This document shows, piece by piece, positions 1 to 8,136 of a stretch of 10,032 nucleotides of DNA (positions within the stretch are counted from its first letter, which is position 1; each line of letters starts with the position of its first letter). The notes below the pieces were generated by a model. That model was not told the DNA's origin. It did not search any database and saw nothing but the letters and a program-made list of their open reading frames with translations. The translations under genes were made by a program, and so were the position numbers. This DNA comes from Campylobacterota bacterium. Its GTDB lineage: Bacteria > Campylobacterota > Campylobacteria > Campylobacterales > Sulfurovaceae. The stretch spans positions 1-10,032 of the forward strand of contig JAHZJZ010000116.1 of NCBI GenBank assembly GCA_022600655.1. Direction: 5' to 3'.

Positions 1-1985
1 CCATCTGGCATCTCAATAAAAAGACCAAACTCAACAATCTTTTTTACTTTTCCAGAGTACTGTTTATTAATCTCATACACCATCTGTTTTTTTACTGGTG
101 TAGAGGTAATCGTGTCGATATATGCTTTAGCTCCATCAACACTCTCTTTTGAGTCACCTGTGATTTTTACACTGTTTGTATCTCTATCAATGTCAATACT
201 CACACCATATTTTTCAATAATCTCACGAATGGTTCCCCCACCCTTTCCAATAATCGCTGGAATATGACTAGAGTCAACATCAAAAGTAGCTGAACTTGGT
301 AAAGCTTGGCTTGGGTTCATCTGAGTTAATGCCTCTTCCATAATATTTAAAATATGTAAACGTCCCTCTTTCGCTTGATAGAGTGCATCTTTTAAAACCT
401 CTGCATCAATTCCACCTAACTTAATGTCCATCTGTAAGGCTGTTACGCCATCAGCTGTACCTGTTACTTTAAAGTCCATATCTCCATCATGATCTTCAAG
501 TCCCATAATATCTGAAAGAACAGCATACTTATCACCCTCAGTTACCAATCCCATAGCGATACCAGCTACCAGCTTTTCTGTCTCCACTTCAGCCGCTTTT
601 AGTGCCAATGAACCACCACAAACCGTTGCCATAGAAGAAGAACCATTAGACTCTAACACTTCAGAAACCAAACGAACAGTTCCATCACGACCCATATCTA
701 AAGTTGGTTCCAATCCTCTTTTTGCAAGATTTCCATGACCAAGTTCTCTTCGTCCTGGAGCTCGTGCTGGTTTTGCTTCACCAACTGAATAACCAGGAAA
801 GTTATAGTGAACCATAAAGGTCTCATAGAGTGAACTCTTTGAACCTATTAACTCATATGATTGTGCAGCTTTAGCATCACCAAGTGTTGCTGTCACTAAT
901 GCTTGTGTCTGACCACGAGTAAAGAGACATGAACCATGAACTGATGGTAAAATATTGGTCTCAATATCGATAGGACGAACCTCATTTAAAGCTCTACCAT
1001 CAGCTCTTACACTTTTCTCTAAAATAAGTGAACGAACAATAGATTTTTTATACGCTTCAAGCATTTTAGAGACTAACTCTTTTTCAACCTCTTCACCTTT
1101 AGCCTCCAAATCATCCATGATTTTTTGTCTAACCGCTTTTAACTCTTGGCTTCGCTCACTTTTTGCCATAGACTGAACAGCATTTTCAACAGCCTCTTGA
1201 TAGTTAGAAGCGATAAACTCATAAAGCTCACTGTCCGACTTCTCCTCTTCAAGCTCAAGTTCAATCTTCTCTTTTGTCACTACCGTAAACTCTTTTTCAT
1301 ACTCAACCGTTACTTTCGCAATAGCACTCTGTGCAATATCAAGAATCTCTAACAGTTCATCCTCTTCTAACTCATTCACCACTTGTTGATGCTCTTTTTC
1401 AGAAGCGTTAACACACATCTCAATCATTAAGATATCAGAACCACTACCAACAACTAACAAGTCAAGTGTAGACTCCTCTTGCTCTTGCAGTGTTGGGTTA
1501 AGTAGTACCTCATCATCTATCTTTCCAAGACGAACGGCTGCTACTGATTGACTCACATCAATATCAGAAGTATAAAGAGCTGCAGAGACTGCATGCATCG
1601 CTGCTAGTTGCATATCTACAGCTGGATCAGCACTCAGAACAGTTACCGTTAATACTACAGGGTAGTGAAAACCTTTTGGGAAAAGTGGTCTAAGCGAACG
1701 GTCAACAATCCGTGAGGTTAAGGTCTCAAAATCACCTGGTTTAGTCTCACGTTTTATAAATCCACCTGGGATTTTTGCAGCAGCATATGATTTTTCTATA
1801 TACTGTACTGTTAAAGGTAGAAAATCATCTTCTACGGGTTTAGGGTCAACAGCAACAGCAGCTAAAAGTACAGCGTCACCACATTGGTATAGTACTGCTC
1901 CACTTGCCTGTTTTGCAACTTTATTAAATGTATATTTCTCTTCTAAATTATTACAACTAATCTCTATAATCTTTTCACTCATCAT
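1..1985 (-). CDS. pnp: Polynucleotide phosphorylase, partial (C-terminus beyond left edge)
   Basis: PNPase is a trimeric exoribonuclease that degrades RNA 3'→5' by phosphorolysis and can add tails in reverse; it is a core enzyme of cytoplasmic mRNA turnover. About 661 codons are present and read open in the segments translated. Seen in order: first RNase PH-like domain from the N-terminus; the second PH core opening with RADGRALNEVRPI (about 1020–963); FTRGQTQALVTATLG (about 930–885); GDMDFKVTGTADG (about 500–450), which carries the two aspartates matching the catalytic pair of E. coli PNPase; a KH domain with IGKGGGTIRE (about 240–210); and the start of S1, YSGKVKKIVEFG (60–25). Roughly 60 residues are missing by family length. 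Two in-frame ATGs (1985 and 1982) follow AAGGA; the first has the better 10-nt spacing. It overlaps the end of the phosphoribosyltransferase gene by 11 bases, suggesting coupled translation as the last known gene of the purD operon. No rpsO precedes it, unlike E. coli. Confidence 0.97.
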   Translation of the reverse strand, partial: MMSEKIIEISCNNLEEKYTFNKVAKQASGAVLYQCGDAVLLAAVAVDPKPVEDDFLPLTVQYIEKSYAAAKIPGGFIKRETKPGDFETLTSRIVDRSLRPLFPKGFHYPVVLTVTVLSADPAVDMQLAAMHAVSAALYTSDIDVSQSVAAVRLGKIDDEVLLNPTLQEQEESTLDLLVVGSGSDILMIEMCVNASEKEHQQVVNELEEDELLEILDIAQSAIAKVTVEYEKEFTVVTKEKIELELEEEKSDSELYEFIASNYQEAVENAVQSMAKSERSQELKAVRQKIMDDLEAKGEEVEKELVSKMLEAYKKSIVRSLILEKSVRADGRALNEVRPIDIETNILPSVHGSCLFTRGQTQALVTATLGDAKAAQSYELIGSKSSLYETFMVHYNFPGYSVGEAKPARAPGRRELGHGNLAKRGLEPTLDMGRDGTVRLVSEVLESNGSSSMATVCGGSLALKAAEVETEKLVAGIAMGLVTEGDKYAVLSDIMGLEDHDGDMDFKVTGTADGVTALQMDIKLGGIDAEVLKDALYQAKEGRLHILNIMEEALTQMNPSQALPSSATFDVDSSHIPAIIGKGGGTIREIIEKYGVSIDIDRDTNSVKITGDSKESVDGAKAYIDTITSTPVKKQMVYEINKQYSGKVKKIVEFGLFIEMPD

Positions 1986-2670
1986 TCTCTATTTTTCCTT
2001 CATTTTCATTATTTACCATTATCTTATCAATCTCTTCAAATGTAAAACGCTCTAAACTATCATAATAATACTCTATTGAGACATAGTCATCAATCTTATG
2101 AGGACAAAAAAGATTATCACATACTTTGAGTAAATTTTCATAAACAACATTGTCCAAAATGGGTACAGCAATAAAGACATTTTTAGCCCCAAGGGATATA
2201 GCCGTCTTTATTGCTGTCATCATTGTTAAACCCGTCTCTACACACTCATCAACCAACACCACATACTTTTCATCTAAACCATCCAACATTTTACCATAAC
2301 GATATTTATTAATATAGCCTATAATATTCTCTTTATATCTCTCATGTGCCTCTTGATAAATATAATCTTTAGAAATTCCAAAAGATTCAATCAATGCTTT
2401 ATGCATAACTACCTCTTGAGTCTCTCCAACCATAGCAATAACCAAATCAGGGTTAACCAATGAACGTACAGGTTCTGTTAAGAGTAAATCCATTCTACTA
2501 TCTAATGCTTTAGCAACCTCATTTGCAAAATAGACTCCCCCCTCACTCACACCTAAAACCACTGTCTCATTAGCTTTTAAAATATCTTTAGGCAAAATAT
2601 CAATTAATGCCCTACTGGCATCTTCTCTATCTCTGAATATGGTTTCTCTCTCTTCTATCTTTTTTGGCAT
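1975..2670 (-). CDS. COG1926-type phosphoribosyltransferase
   Basis: This is a predicted type I phosphoribosyltransferase (231 aa, cytoplasmic), a fold that uses PRPP as cosubstrate. The N-terminal FRDREDASRAL (12–22) and VVLGVSEGGVYFANEVAKAL (37–56) match the entry strands of the COG1926 family, where RGG is usual in place of SEGG. NPDLVIAMVGE (73–83) corresponds to the family's NPE.AIGAVAEDG segment. The PRPP loop is VVLVDECVETGLTM (137–150), with the normal VDD followed by a small-residue turn changed to VDE-CVETG. The tail YYYDSLERFTFEEI (201–214) also fits the family. The acceptor base or nucleoside is unknown and this may not be a purine salvage enzyme. It starts 8 bases after the MCE gene behind a weak AGG, and its stop lies inside the pnp start region. 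Membership of the fold is secure; substrate and pathway are not. Confidence 0.85.
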   Translation of the reverse strand: MPKKIEERETIFRDREDASRALIDILPKDILKANETVVLGVSEGGVYFANEVAKALDSRMDLLLTEPVRSLVNPDLVIAMVGETQEVVMHKALIESFGISKDYIYQEAHERYKENIIGYINKYRYGKMLDGLDEKYVVLVDECVETGLTMMTAIKTAISLGAKNVFIAVPILDNVVYENLLKVCDNLFCPHKIDDYVSIEYYYDSLERFTFEEIDKIMVNNENEGKIENDE

Positions 2671-2678
2671 AAGTTAAC

Positions 2679-4163
2679 CTACTGTGCAGCTGAAGCTGCT
2701 GAGCCTAAAAGATTCTTTAGGTCATTATCAACAAAGCTAACCCCTAACCCTGCTGACATACTGTTAGCACCACTATTTAAGAAGTTATTTGCACTAATAT
2801 ACGCATTAATATGTTTAAAGAACTGATATCTTACCGTAGTCGTTAAGTTAGGGTTTGAGCCTCTAACATCATTAACAGCGTTAAAATCATATAGGTTTGT
2901 ACTAAACTTCAAAGTATCATTCAGTGCAAAGTAATCAAATCCAAAACCACCCTGCCCCTCTATAATTCCTACACGGAAACGCATATCATCATAACGTTTT
3001 CCATATTGAGCTGAGAGTAGATACTCTCCACTCTCATGCTTTTTATTACCTATATAACCCTGTTCAGAGTCACTATCAGATTTAAAACTAGGTCCAGAGG
3101 TAACCCCTAACATATAGTAACGTGTTGGATCAGGCTTTAATGCTAAATCAATATGAGATTTAGAGTAGCCTCCATCATCATAAACCTCATCACTTCTCAT
3201 CTCTAAATGAAGTTCACTCTTTACCATACTGTCAAGATACTTATCAACTTTCTCCATGGTCTCTGTACCATCAGCAAAAAAACCATCGACTGAAGTAAGT
3301 GCTTTATTGAGTTGGCTATCTTTATTTTCAATAGTACTATTGAGGTTATCTTCAAGCTTTACAAACTTATCTAAAGCCGTTGGTAGTTTTTCATCCAATG
3401 TAGCTCCTACTCGGTTCAGATAAGTGGTAATGCTCTCTAATTTTGCCATAATTTTAGGTAAATCTTTATTGATAGTCTTGGCAACTTTCGAGTAGTCTTT
3501 TGAGGTTTGACTAATATCCTCACTCATTACACCAAACTTTTTAATGCTATCATCTAAATTAACCAAGGTAACACTTGCATTTTTAATCATCTCATGAATG
3601 GTTTGATTCTCTTCGTTACTAATTGAAGATAGCAACGTTGTAAACTCTCGTATATTCTTAAGAGAAGTCTGTATGTCATCTTTTCCACCTGAAGAGAAAA
3701 TCTCTCTCATATCTTTTACAAGATAAGCAATCTCTTGAAAAGCCTGATCAGCAGCAGTTGAAGCATCAGCAATACTTGACTGTCTCATCTCTTTATCAAG
3801 TAACATATTGGCTCTTAAGGGTTCTGTAGACTCACCTGGTTTAATATCTAAAAATTTACCACCTAAAAGAGAGTCTTGAGAGACTATAATAGTAGAGTCA
3901 CTAGGAATTTTTACCCCTTCATCAATCATTAAATTGGTAATAACATCATTGTTTTGCAATATGATATTATCAACATACCCAATATTGACACCTTTGAGTT
4001 TCACCTTTGCTTTCTCTTTTAGCCCTGAGCCATCATCTACTTTTGCCATAATAGGATAGCTCTTTTTAAATAGGTTATCAAAGCTACTCAACTGCGACAG
4101 TAAACCAAAAAGAAAAAAGAGTGATATGGTTATAAAAAGACCTACTTTTGCCTCTGTTTTCAT
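2679..4163 (-). CDS. MCE/MlaD-domain lipid-transport protein with C-terminal beta-rich domain
   Basis: MCE proteins form hexameric rings that carry phospholipids or other lipids across the periplasm, usually as the substrate-binding part of an ABC system. The 494-aa chain shows an uncleaved N-terminal membrane helix (about 7–26, VGLFITISLFFLFGLL), a single MCE domain (about 37–112, with DGSGLKEKAKVKLKGVNIG and GGKFLDIKPGE), and a long helical region (about 130–312) of coiled-coil character. It ends in a segment (about 317–487) of roughly ten short alternating hydrophobic strands, such as YYMLGVTSG, MRFRVGIIEG, LTTTVRYQFF and MSAGLGVSFV, which looks like an outer-membrane barrel or beta-sandwich. 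Its ATG directly abuts the lptD stop with no gap; AAGG lies 10 bases upstream within lptD. No MlaE permease or MlaF ATPase is in the window, so its partners must lie elsewhere or it works alone. Family call is firm; the barrel assignment is inferred from strand pattern. Confidence 0.88.
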   Translation of the reverse strand: MKTEAKVGLFITISLFFLFGLLSQLSSFDNLFKKSYPIMAKVDDGSGLKEKAKVKLKGVNIGYVDNIILQNNDVITNLMIDEGVKIPSDSTIIVSQDSLLGGKFLDIKPGESTEPLRANMLLDKEMRQSSIADASTAADQAFQEIAYLVKDMREIFSSGGKDDIQTSLKNIREFTTLLSSISNEENQTIHEMIKNASVTLVNLDDSIKKFGVMSEDISQTSKDYSKVAKTINKDLPKIMAKLESITTYLNRVGATLDEKLPTALDKFVKLEDNLNSTIENKDSQLNKALTSVDGFFADGTETMEKVDKYLDSMVKSELHLEMRSDEVYDDGGYSKSHIDLALKPDPTRYYMLGVTSGPSFKSDSDSEQGYIGNKKHESGEYLLSAQYGKRYDDMRFRVGIIEGQGGFGFDYFALNDTLKFSTNLYDFNAVNDVRGSNPNLTTTVRYQFFKHINAYISANNFLNSGANSMSAGLGVSFVDNDLKNLLGSAASAAQ

Positions 4164-6242
4164 CTATTCTGTACCTTGTGAAGAGAAACTCTCTTCTATG
4201 TTTTGTTTTATCCCACCAATAGGATTTAAATTAAGCTCAAAATAGAGTGCTGTATTTCTAAAGGAATCATTCGTATTAGGGATAATCTCTTGTCCTATAC
4301 TTATACTTGCACCCCAACACTGCTGCTTATGTTGCCATCCTAGTTCCCACTGATGATTAAAGTCTTGCTCTATATCATAATCCATACGAAAAAACCAGTT
4401 ATCTTTATCATTATATCTATGCACAAGTTCACTGTTTAAAAAGCTGGTTTTCTTATTGTCAAATAAAAAATCATGATTATAAAAATGTGTTAACATTATA
4501 TCATAGTTGCTTTGATTATATCTAAGAGAAGAGGTTAATGAACGAATTTTTTCTTCATTCCACGCATAGGTTAAGTTACTATAAAGTGCCAAATTATCTC
4601 TATTATATCCCATCTCATTTGTAAAATCTCCTCTGGATTTTTCACGTTCAGGATAGATACTATAAGCAAACTTATGAAAAAAATTCATATTAAAATCACT
4701 ATTGAAATAGTATTGACTCAGAGCAAAAGAGAGCTGTTCTTCTTGCGTTTGACTTACAAAAAGCTCTTGCTGTTCACTACTTAAATCACTGTATTTAACA
4801 GGTGACTCTTTTTCAAAACTTGGTTTAATATAAGTAACAGAAGGGTGAAGCGTATGCACCGAACCATCATAAGCTTTATTTAAATCACTAGAGAGTTCAA
4901 CGGTATGATAATTACGATAAAAATAATAATCCTCTCCTCCATCATCAAGATTTGTAAAGTCAACTCTATTCAAATAAAGATTTTCAGAAACAGACAAATC
5001 AAGATAATCATTAAAAAATGAGTCGTAGTAAGTGATGGGTATATCTAGTTCACTCTGATAAGCTCCACTTCCCTCTACTCTTGTATGATTTCGCATCCTA
5101 GCATCTATGGTATAAAAGAGTTTATTACCTGGAAATTTACTCATATAATGATGATAATGCAGTGAAGGGAACTCTTGAAGGGTTCTACTGTTGCTTACTT
5201 TACTCGTATCAATATTATATTTACCATATAGAGCAAAATAGTCATCTTCATCATACATAAATGCATTAAGTCGTGACTCAATAAGATTAGAGCGAACAAG
5301 AGATGAAGCACTCTCTTTTTGAAGATTTAGATACTCTCTATCATTTAAGTAAGTTCCATCAAAGTAGAGTCCACTCTTATACTCCTCTGGTCTCAAAAAC
5401 TTAGGTAGGATATCTCTTGAATTATAGAAAAGTTCAAAACCTAAATGCTCTCTATTAAAGTCATATTTATCAGCATAGTGTTGAGTATTTTTAAAGTATC
5501 CTGTTCTAAAGTATCCATCAGAGTGATTAGAGTCAACAAAACGTGCAGTAACATGAGTTCCATACCCTCTATTGGTACGTATTTGAGGGTTAAACTCTAA
5601 GTCAAAATTTTCTGTGGGTGCATAGAAAAAAGGTTGTTCATATAAAAAGCCCTCAGAGTCCGAAAGTTTAAATCGAGGAAGAAGCAGTCCTGTTGTTCTT
5701 TTATGTACCGTAGGAAATGCCAAATAGGGGAAGTAAAAAACGGTGGTATCATAAAAACGAAGCTTAGCATCTTCCATGGTAATAAACTGTTTATCGTCAC
5801 GATAGTGTGCCTCTTTAAACTCAATCGTCCAATCGGGGTTACTTACATCACAACTTGATACACGACTGTTAAAGAGTTTATAATCATCTTGCTCTTTAGT
5901 TGCTCCCTCTGAGTCAATCCATAAATTCTCTTCACTCGTTAAAAATAACTTCTGAAAATTAACGGACTTTGTTTTTGTATTGATGAGTAGTTTATCAGTT
6001 GAGACACGATTGTCTTCCAAACCAAGCATCTCTACTTCACCTTCAAGTGTAAGCAGAGAAGCGTTTTTATCATAATCAGCACTATCGGCTTTAATCATCG
6101 CTCCATCATAGAGAATGACCACATCATCATAGGCAAAAAATCTCTCTGAAGTCGCTGAAACATTTTTTGCCAAGACCTCTATGGTCTCATTAGCAAAAGT
6201 CAGTGAAGAGAGAGTCAAGCAAAGAAAAGAAAAGCTACGCAT
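4164..6242 (-). CDS. lptD: LPS-assembly outer-membrane protein LptD
   Basis: LptD is the beta-barrel that, with LptE, inserts lipopolysaccharide into the outer leaflet of the outer membrane. The 692-aa product has a short signal peptide (about 1–17, cleavage after LTFA), an OstA/LptA-like periplasmic jellyroll (about 20–130) that receives LPS from the Lpt bridge, and a long barrel region (about 160–680) rich in aromatic strands. PYLAFPT (172–178) and KRTTGLLLPRF (181–191) match the conserved junction between the domains. The mature chain has only two cysteines, Cys131 and Cys642, fitting one link between jellyroll and barrel end rather than the two disulfides of E. coli LptD. The start is forced: an in-frame TGA lies directly before the ATG and the next Met is residue 49. 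The Shine-Dalgarno is poor, so translation is probably coupled to the RDD gene 6 bases upstream. About 100 residues shorter than the E. coli protein. Confidence 0.95.
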   Translation of the reverse strand: MRSFSFLCLTLSSLTFANETIEVLAKNVSATSERFFAYDDVVILYDGAMIKADSADYDKNASLLTLEGEVEMLGLEDNRVSTDKLLINTKTKSVNFQKLFLTSEENLWIDSEGATKEQDDYKLFNSRVSSCDVSNPDWTIEFKEAHYRDDKQFITMEDAKLRFYDTTVFYFPYLAFPTVHKRTTGLLLPRFKLSDSEGFLYEQPFFYAPTENFDLEFNPQIRTNRGYGTHVTARFVDSNHSDGYFRTGYFKNTQHYADKYDFNREHLGFELFYNSRDILPKFLRPEEYKSGLYFDGTYLNDREYLNLQKESASSLVRSNLIESRLNAFMYDEDDYFALYGKYNIDTSKVSNSRTLQEFPSLHYHHYMSKFPGNKLFYTIDARMRNHTRVEGSGAYQSELDIPITYYDSFFNDYLDLSVSENLYLNRVDFTNLDDGGEDYYFYRNYHTVELSSDLNKAYDGSVHTLHPSVTYIKPSFEKESPVKYSDLSSEQQELFVSQTQEEQLSFALSQYYFNSDFNMNFFHKFAYSIYPEREKSRGDFTNEMGYNRDNLALYSNLTYAWNEEKIRSLTSSLRYNQSNYDIMLTHFYNHDFLFDNKKTSFLNSELVHRYNDKDNWFFRMDYDIEQDFNHQWELGWQHKQQCWGASISIGQEIIPNTNDSFRNTALYFELNLNPIGGIKQNIEESFSSQGTE

Positions 6243-6248
6243 TCACCA

Positions 6249-6686
6249 TTACACATCCACAACAATTGTTTTAGCAAGTTTATCATGTAGTGTTTGAACT
6301 AAAGGATTAAAATAGGCTAAAAGGTATCCTAAATAGAAAACCATATCACTAATAACTCTAAAACCAGCCCGTACTAAAGCCATCTCAAATGAGGGTATCA
6401 TTCCTGTATTGATATCAATAACTTGTATTTTCATTATCATTTTTCCAGGAGTCATACCATTTTGCCACACAAAAAATGTATGGTAAATAACCTTAAGTAC
6501 CGTAAATGCTAAAAGGTTTTCCTGAAAAAAAATAGCAAACTCTTGTGCTGATTTGAGCAATGTCAACTGATTATAAAATATTGCCATTAAAAACAGTGAG
6601 ACAATAATATCATCTATAAAAAATGAACTTAGTCTCTTTCCTGTGGTTGATATCTGATACTCATCAGCAGATGACTCTTGCATCAT
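6249..6686 (-). CDS. RDD family integral membrane protein
   Basis: Small inner-membrane protein (145 aa) of the RDD family, named after a conserved Arg and two Asp. Seen here: RLSSFFIDDII (18–28) at the start of the first membrane helix, a second helix about 57–73, the family signature NGMTPGKMIMKIQVID (76–91), a third helix about 110–126, and the terminal QTLHDKLAKTIVV (131–143) typical of the family. Function is not settled for the family; some members are linked to ion transport, but nothing here identifies a substrate. It sits between purD and lptD with gaps of 5 and 6 bases. Two ATGs stand in tandem: AGGAG overlaps the purD stop and is only 2 bases from the first ATG but 5 from the second, so true initiation may be at 6683. 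Family call is strong, role open. Confidence 0.9.
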   Translation of the reverse strand: MMQESSADEYQISTTGKRLSSFFIDDIIVSLFLMAIFYNQLTLLKSAQEFAIFFQENLLAFTVLKVIYHTFFVWQNGMTPGKMIMKIQVIDINTGMIPSFEMALVRAGFRVISDMVFYLGYLLAYFNPLVQTLHDKLAKTIVVDV

Positions 6687-6688
6687 CG

Positions 6689-6693
6689 CTCCT
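6689..6693 (-). promoter_or_regulatory. Shine-Dalgarno of the RDD gene, overlapping the purD stop
   Basis: AGGAG on the minus strand includes the last two bases of the purD TAG stop. It lies 2 bases from the first and 5 bases from the second of two tandem ATGs, so spacing favours the second Met (codon 6683–6681) as the start. The overlap suggests that ribosomes ending purD can re-initiate here. Confidence 0.7.
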
Positions 6694-7960
6694 AGAGTGC
6701 TTGGTAAGCAATATCAGTTCGACACTGTTTACCAGCAAAATGTACTTGTCCTACCAACATATAAGCTCTCTGTTGAGCCTCCGCGATGCTATCACCCATA
6801 CCAACACAAACCAATACTCTTCCACCCGTTGCATAAAGTTTACCATCATCACCACGGCTTACCCCTGCAAATGAGATATGTGCATTGGATTCAAGGTCAT
6901 CATGCACAATATCATCTACAATAATCTCTGCTGGTTCACTGCTCTTATATGGGTAGTCTCTACTTGCCATTACCACCCCAACAGCATACTTATCATAAAA
7001 CTCTATCTCTGCACTTTTAAGGTCACCTGTAGCTGCTTTATAAAAAAGCTCACTTGCTGGAGACTTAAGCAGTGGCATCAACTCTTCACACTCTGGGTCA
7101 CCAAAACGAACATTATACTCTAAGATAATCGGCTCACCGTTAACCACCATCACACCGATAAAGAGTACCCCTTTAAAAGGATTTCCTTCCTCTTTCATAC
7201 CTTTAAGTGTAGGAACAATTACTCTCTCATCTAGTTTTCTATAAATCTCATCATTAACCAGTGGAGTTGGAGCATACGCACCCATTCCACCTGTATTTGG
7301 TCCTTCATCATTGTTAAGCAGTCGTTTATGATCTTGTGCAGCTGGTAAAACCACATAATCTTCACCATCACAAATGGCAAAAACTGAAAGCTCATAACCA
7401 TCTAAAAACTCTTCCACGACAATTGAAGTACCAGCATCACCAAATGAGTTACCAGAGAGCATCTCACCAGCAGCTTTTTTCGCTTCATCATGACTTTGAG
7501 CGATAATCACCCCTTTACCACCACAAAGTCCATCTGCTTTAACAACAATTGGTGCTTCTAAAGTGTTGATAAACTTATACGCCTCTTCGATAGAGTCTGT
7601 CTCTATGTATTTAGCAGTAGGAACATTGTGACGAGCCAAAAAGTTCTTCATAAAAATCTTTGAACCCTCTAGTTGTGCCGCTGATGCGGTTGGTCCAAAA
7701 ATAGTTAACCCTCGGTTATCAAACACATCAACAATCCCATCAACCAATGGAGCTTCTGGGCCAACAATGGTTAAATCAACACCATTAGCTTCACAAAAAT
7801 CAGCCAACTCATTAAAGTCACTAATGGTTAAATTTTCACCCAGTTCGTCAGTTGCTCCATTACCTGGTGCAAAGTATAGCTTATCTACATTTTCATCTTT
7901 TTTAAGTGCCATACCGATAGAGTATTCTCTTCCACCTGCACCAATTACTAATACGTTCAC
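6692..7960 (-). CDS. purD: Phosphoribosylamine–glycine ligase (GAR synthetase)
   Basis: PurD catalyses the second step of de novo purine synthesis: ATP-dependent joining of glycine to 5-phosphoribosylamine to give GAR, in the cytoplasm. The 422-aa product has the usual length. Seen in order: N-terminal MNVLVIGAGGREYS (1–14; most homologues have GGREHA), VGPEAPLVDG (66–75), the ATP-grasp lid and glycine-rich loop VVKADGLCGGKGV (139–151), GPNTGGMGAYAP (220–231), and the metal- and ATP-binding EYNVRFGDPE (281–290), followed by the C-terminal domain with GVVMASRDYP. The start is GTG at 7960, supported by GGAGAG six bases upstream and by MNVLVIGAGG aligning with the family N-terminus. It is the first gene of a tight six-gene operon and has its own likely promoter about 36 bases upstream. 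Confidence 0.98.
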   Translation of the reverse strand: MNVLVIGAGGREYSIGMALKKDENVDKLYFAPGNGATDELGENLTISDFNELADFCEANGVDLTIVGPEAPLVDGIVDVFDNRGLTIFGPTASAAQLEGSKIFMKNFLARHNVPTAKYIETDSIEEAYKFINTLEAPIVVKADGLCGGKGVIIAQSHDEAKKAAGEMLSGNSFGDAGTSIVVEEFLDGYELSVFAICDGEDYVVLPAAQDHKRLLNNDEGPNTGGMGAYAPTPLVNDEIYRKLDERVIVPTLKGMKEEGNPFKGVLFIGVMVVNGEPIILEYNVRFGDPECEELMPLLKSPASELFYKAATGDLKSAEIEFYDKYAVGVVMASRDYPYKSSEPAEIIVDDIVHDDLESNAHISFAGVSRGDDGKLYATGGRVLVCVGMGDSIAEAQQRAYMLVGQVHFAGKQCRTDIAYQAL

Positions 7961-7966
7961 CTACTA

Positions 7967-7972
7967 CTCTCC
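7967..7972 (-). promoter_or_regulatory. Shine-Dalgarno supporting the GTG start of purD
   Basis: GGAGAG lies 6 bases before the GTG at 7960. No ATG in the purD frame offers a comparable site, and the protein begins at the normal family N-terminus from this codon. The 11-mer GGAGAGTAGTA recurs exactly before the FieF-type gene (9913–9923), so it looks like a favoured leader in this genome. Confidence 0.75.
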
Positions 7973-7995
7973 GTCATATTATTATTAAAGACGAC

Positions 7996-8001
7996 ATTAT
8001 A
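7996..8001 (-). promoter_or_regulatory. -10 element of the purD operon promoter
   Basis: A perfect TATAAT is preceded by TAGTG and by an AT-rich stretch with A/T runs, without a recognisable TTGACA at -35. This is the form known for the housekeeping sigma factor of Campylobacterota, where -35 conservation is weak. Transcription would begin near 7989, leaving a leader of about 30 nt before the purD GTG. The same 11-base core TAGTGTATAAT occurs in the RNA promoter at 8331–8341. Confidence 0.7.
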
Positions 8002-8080
8002 CACTATTAAAGATTTTAGATTGGTTTACGAATTTAAAACGCATTAAATAACATAAAAAAATAGATTAAAACTTGATGGT

Positions 8081-8124
8081 AAAAAATATAGGAGTAGATT
8101 TGTTTGAACTTTAGCTAAACAAAT
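8081..8124 (-). terminator. Inverted repeat downstream of the structured RNA, possible weak terminator
   Basis: On the minus strand, ATTTGTTT (8124–8117) and AAACAAAT (8105–8098) form a perfect 8-bp arm around an 11-nt loop. A run of six T follows only after a further 11 bases (8086–8081). The A/U-only-rich stem and the late T-run are not those of a strong intrinsic terminator. It may instead mark 3' processing or attenuate read-through into purD. The 3' end of the upstream RNA lies about 13 bases before the hairpin. Confidence 0.35.
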
Positions 8125-8136
8125 GTTTTAAGTAAT

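Noticed and set aside
955..1352. Two plus-strand open frames of about 70 residues
   Set aside because: They lie wholly within pnp, whose minus-strand frame carries the RNase PH motifs here; no ribosome site or recognisable protein on the plus strand.
5597..5824. Minus-strand 75-residue open frame
   Set aside because: It is an out-of-frame shadow inside lptD, where the conserved jellyroll–barrel junction is encoded.
6623..7123. Three overlapping plus-strand open frames
   Set aside because: All are antisense to purD and the RDD gene, with low-complexity or unconvincing protein sequence.
7957..7977. Six-codon upstream frame ATG…TGA overlapping the purD GTG
   Set aside because: It has no ribosome site of its own and its body is the purD Shine-Dalgarno; more likely chance than a leader peptide.
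7767..7988. Plus-strand 73-residue open frame crossing the purD start
   Set aside because: Antisense to the conserved PurD N-terminus and its leader; no start signal.
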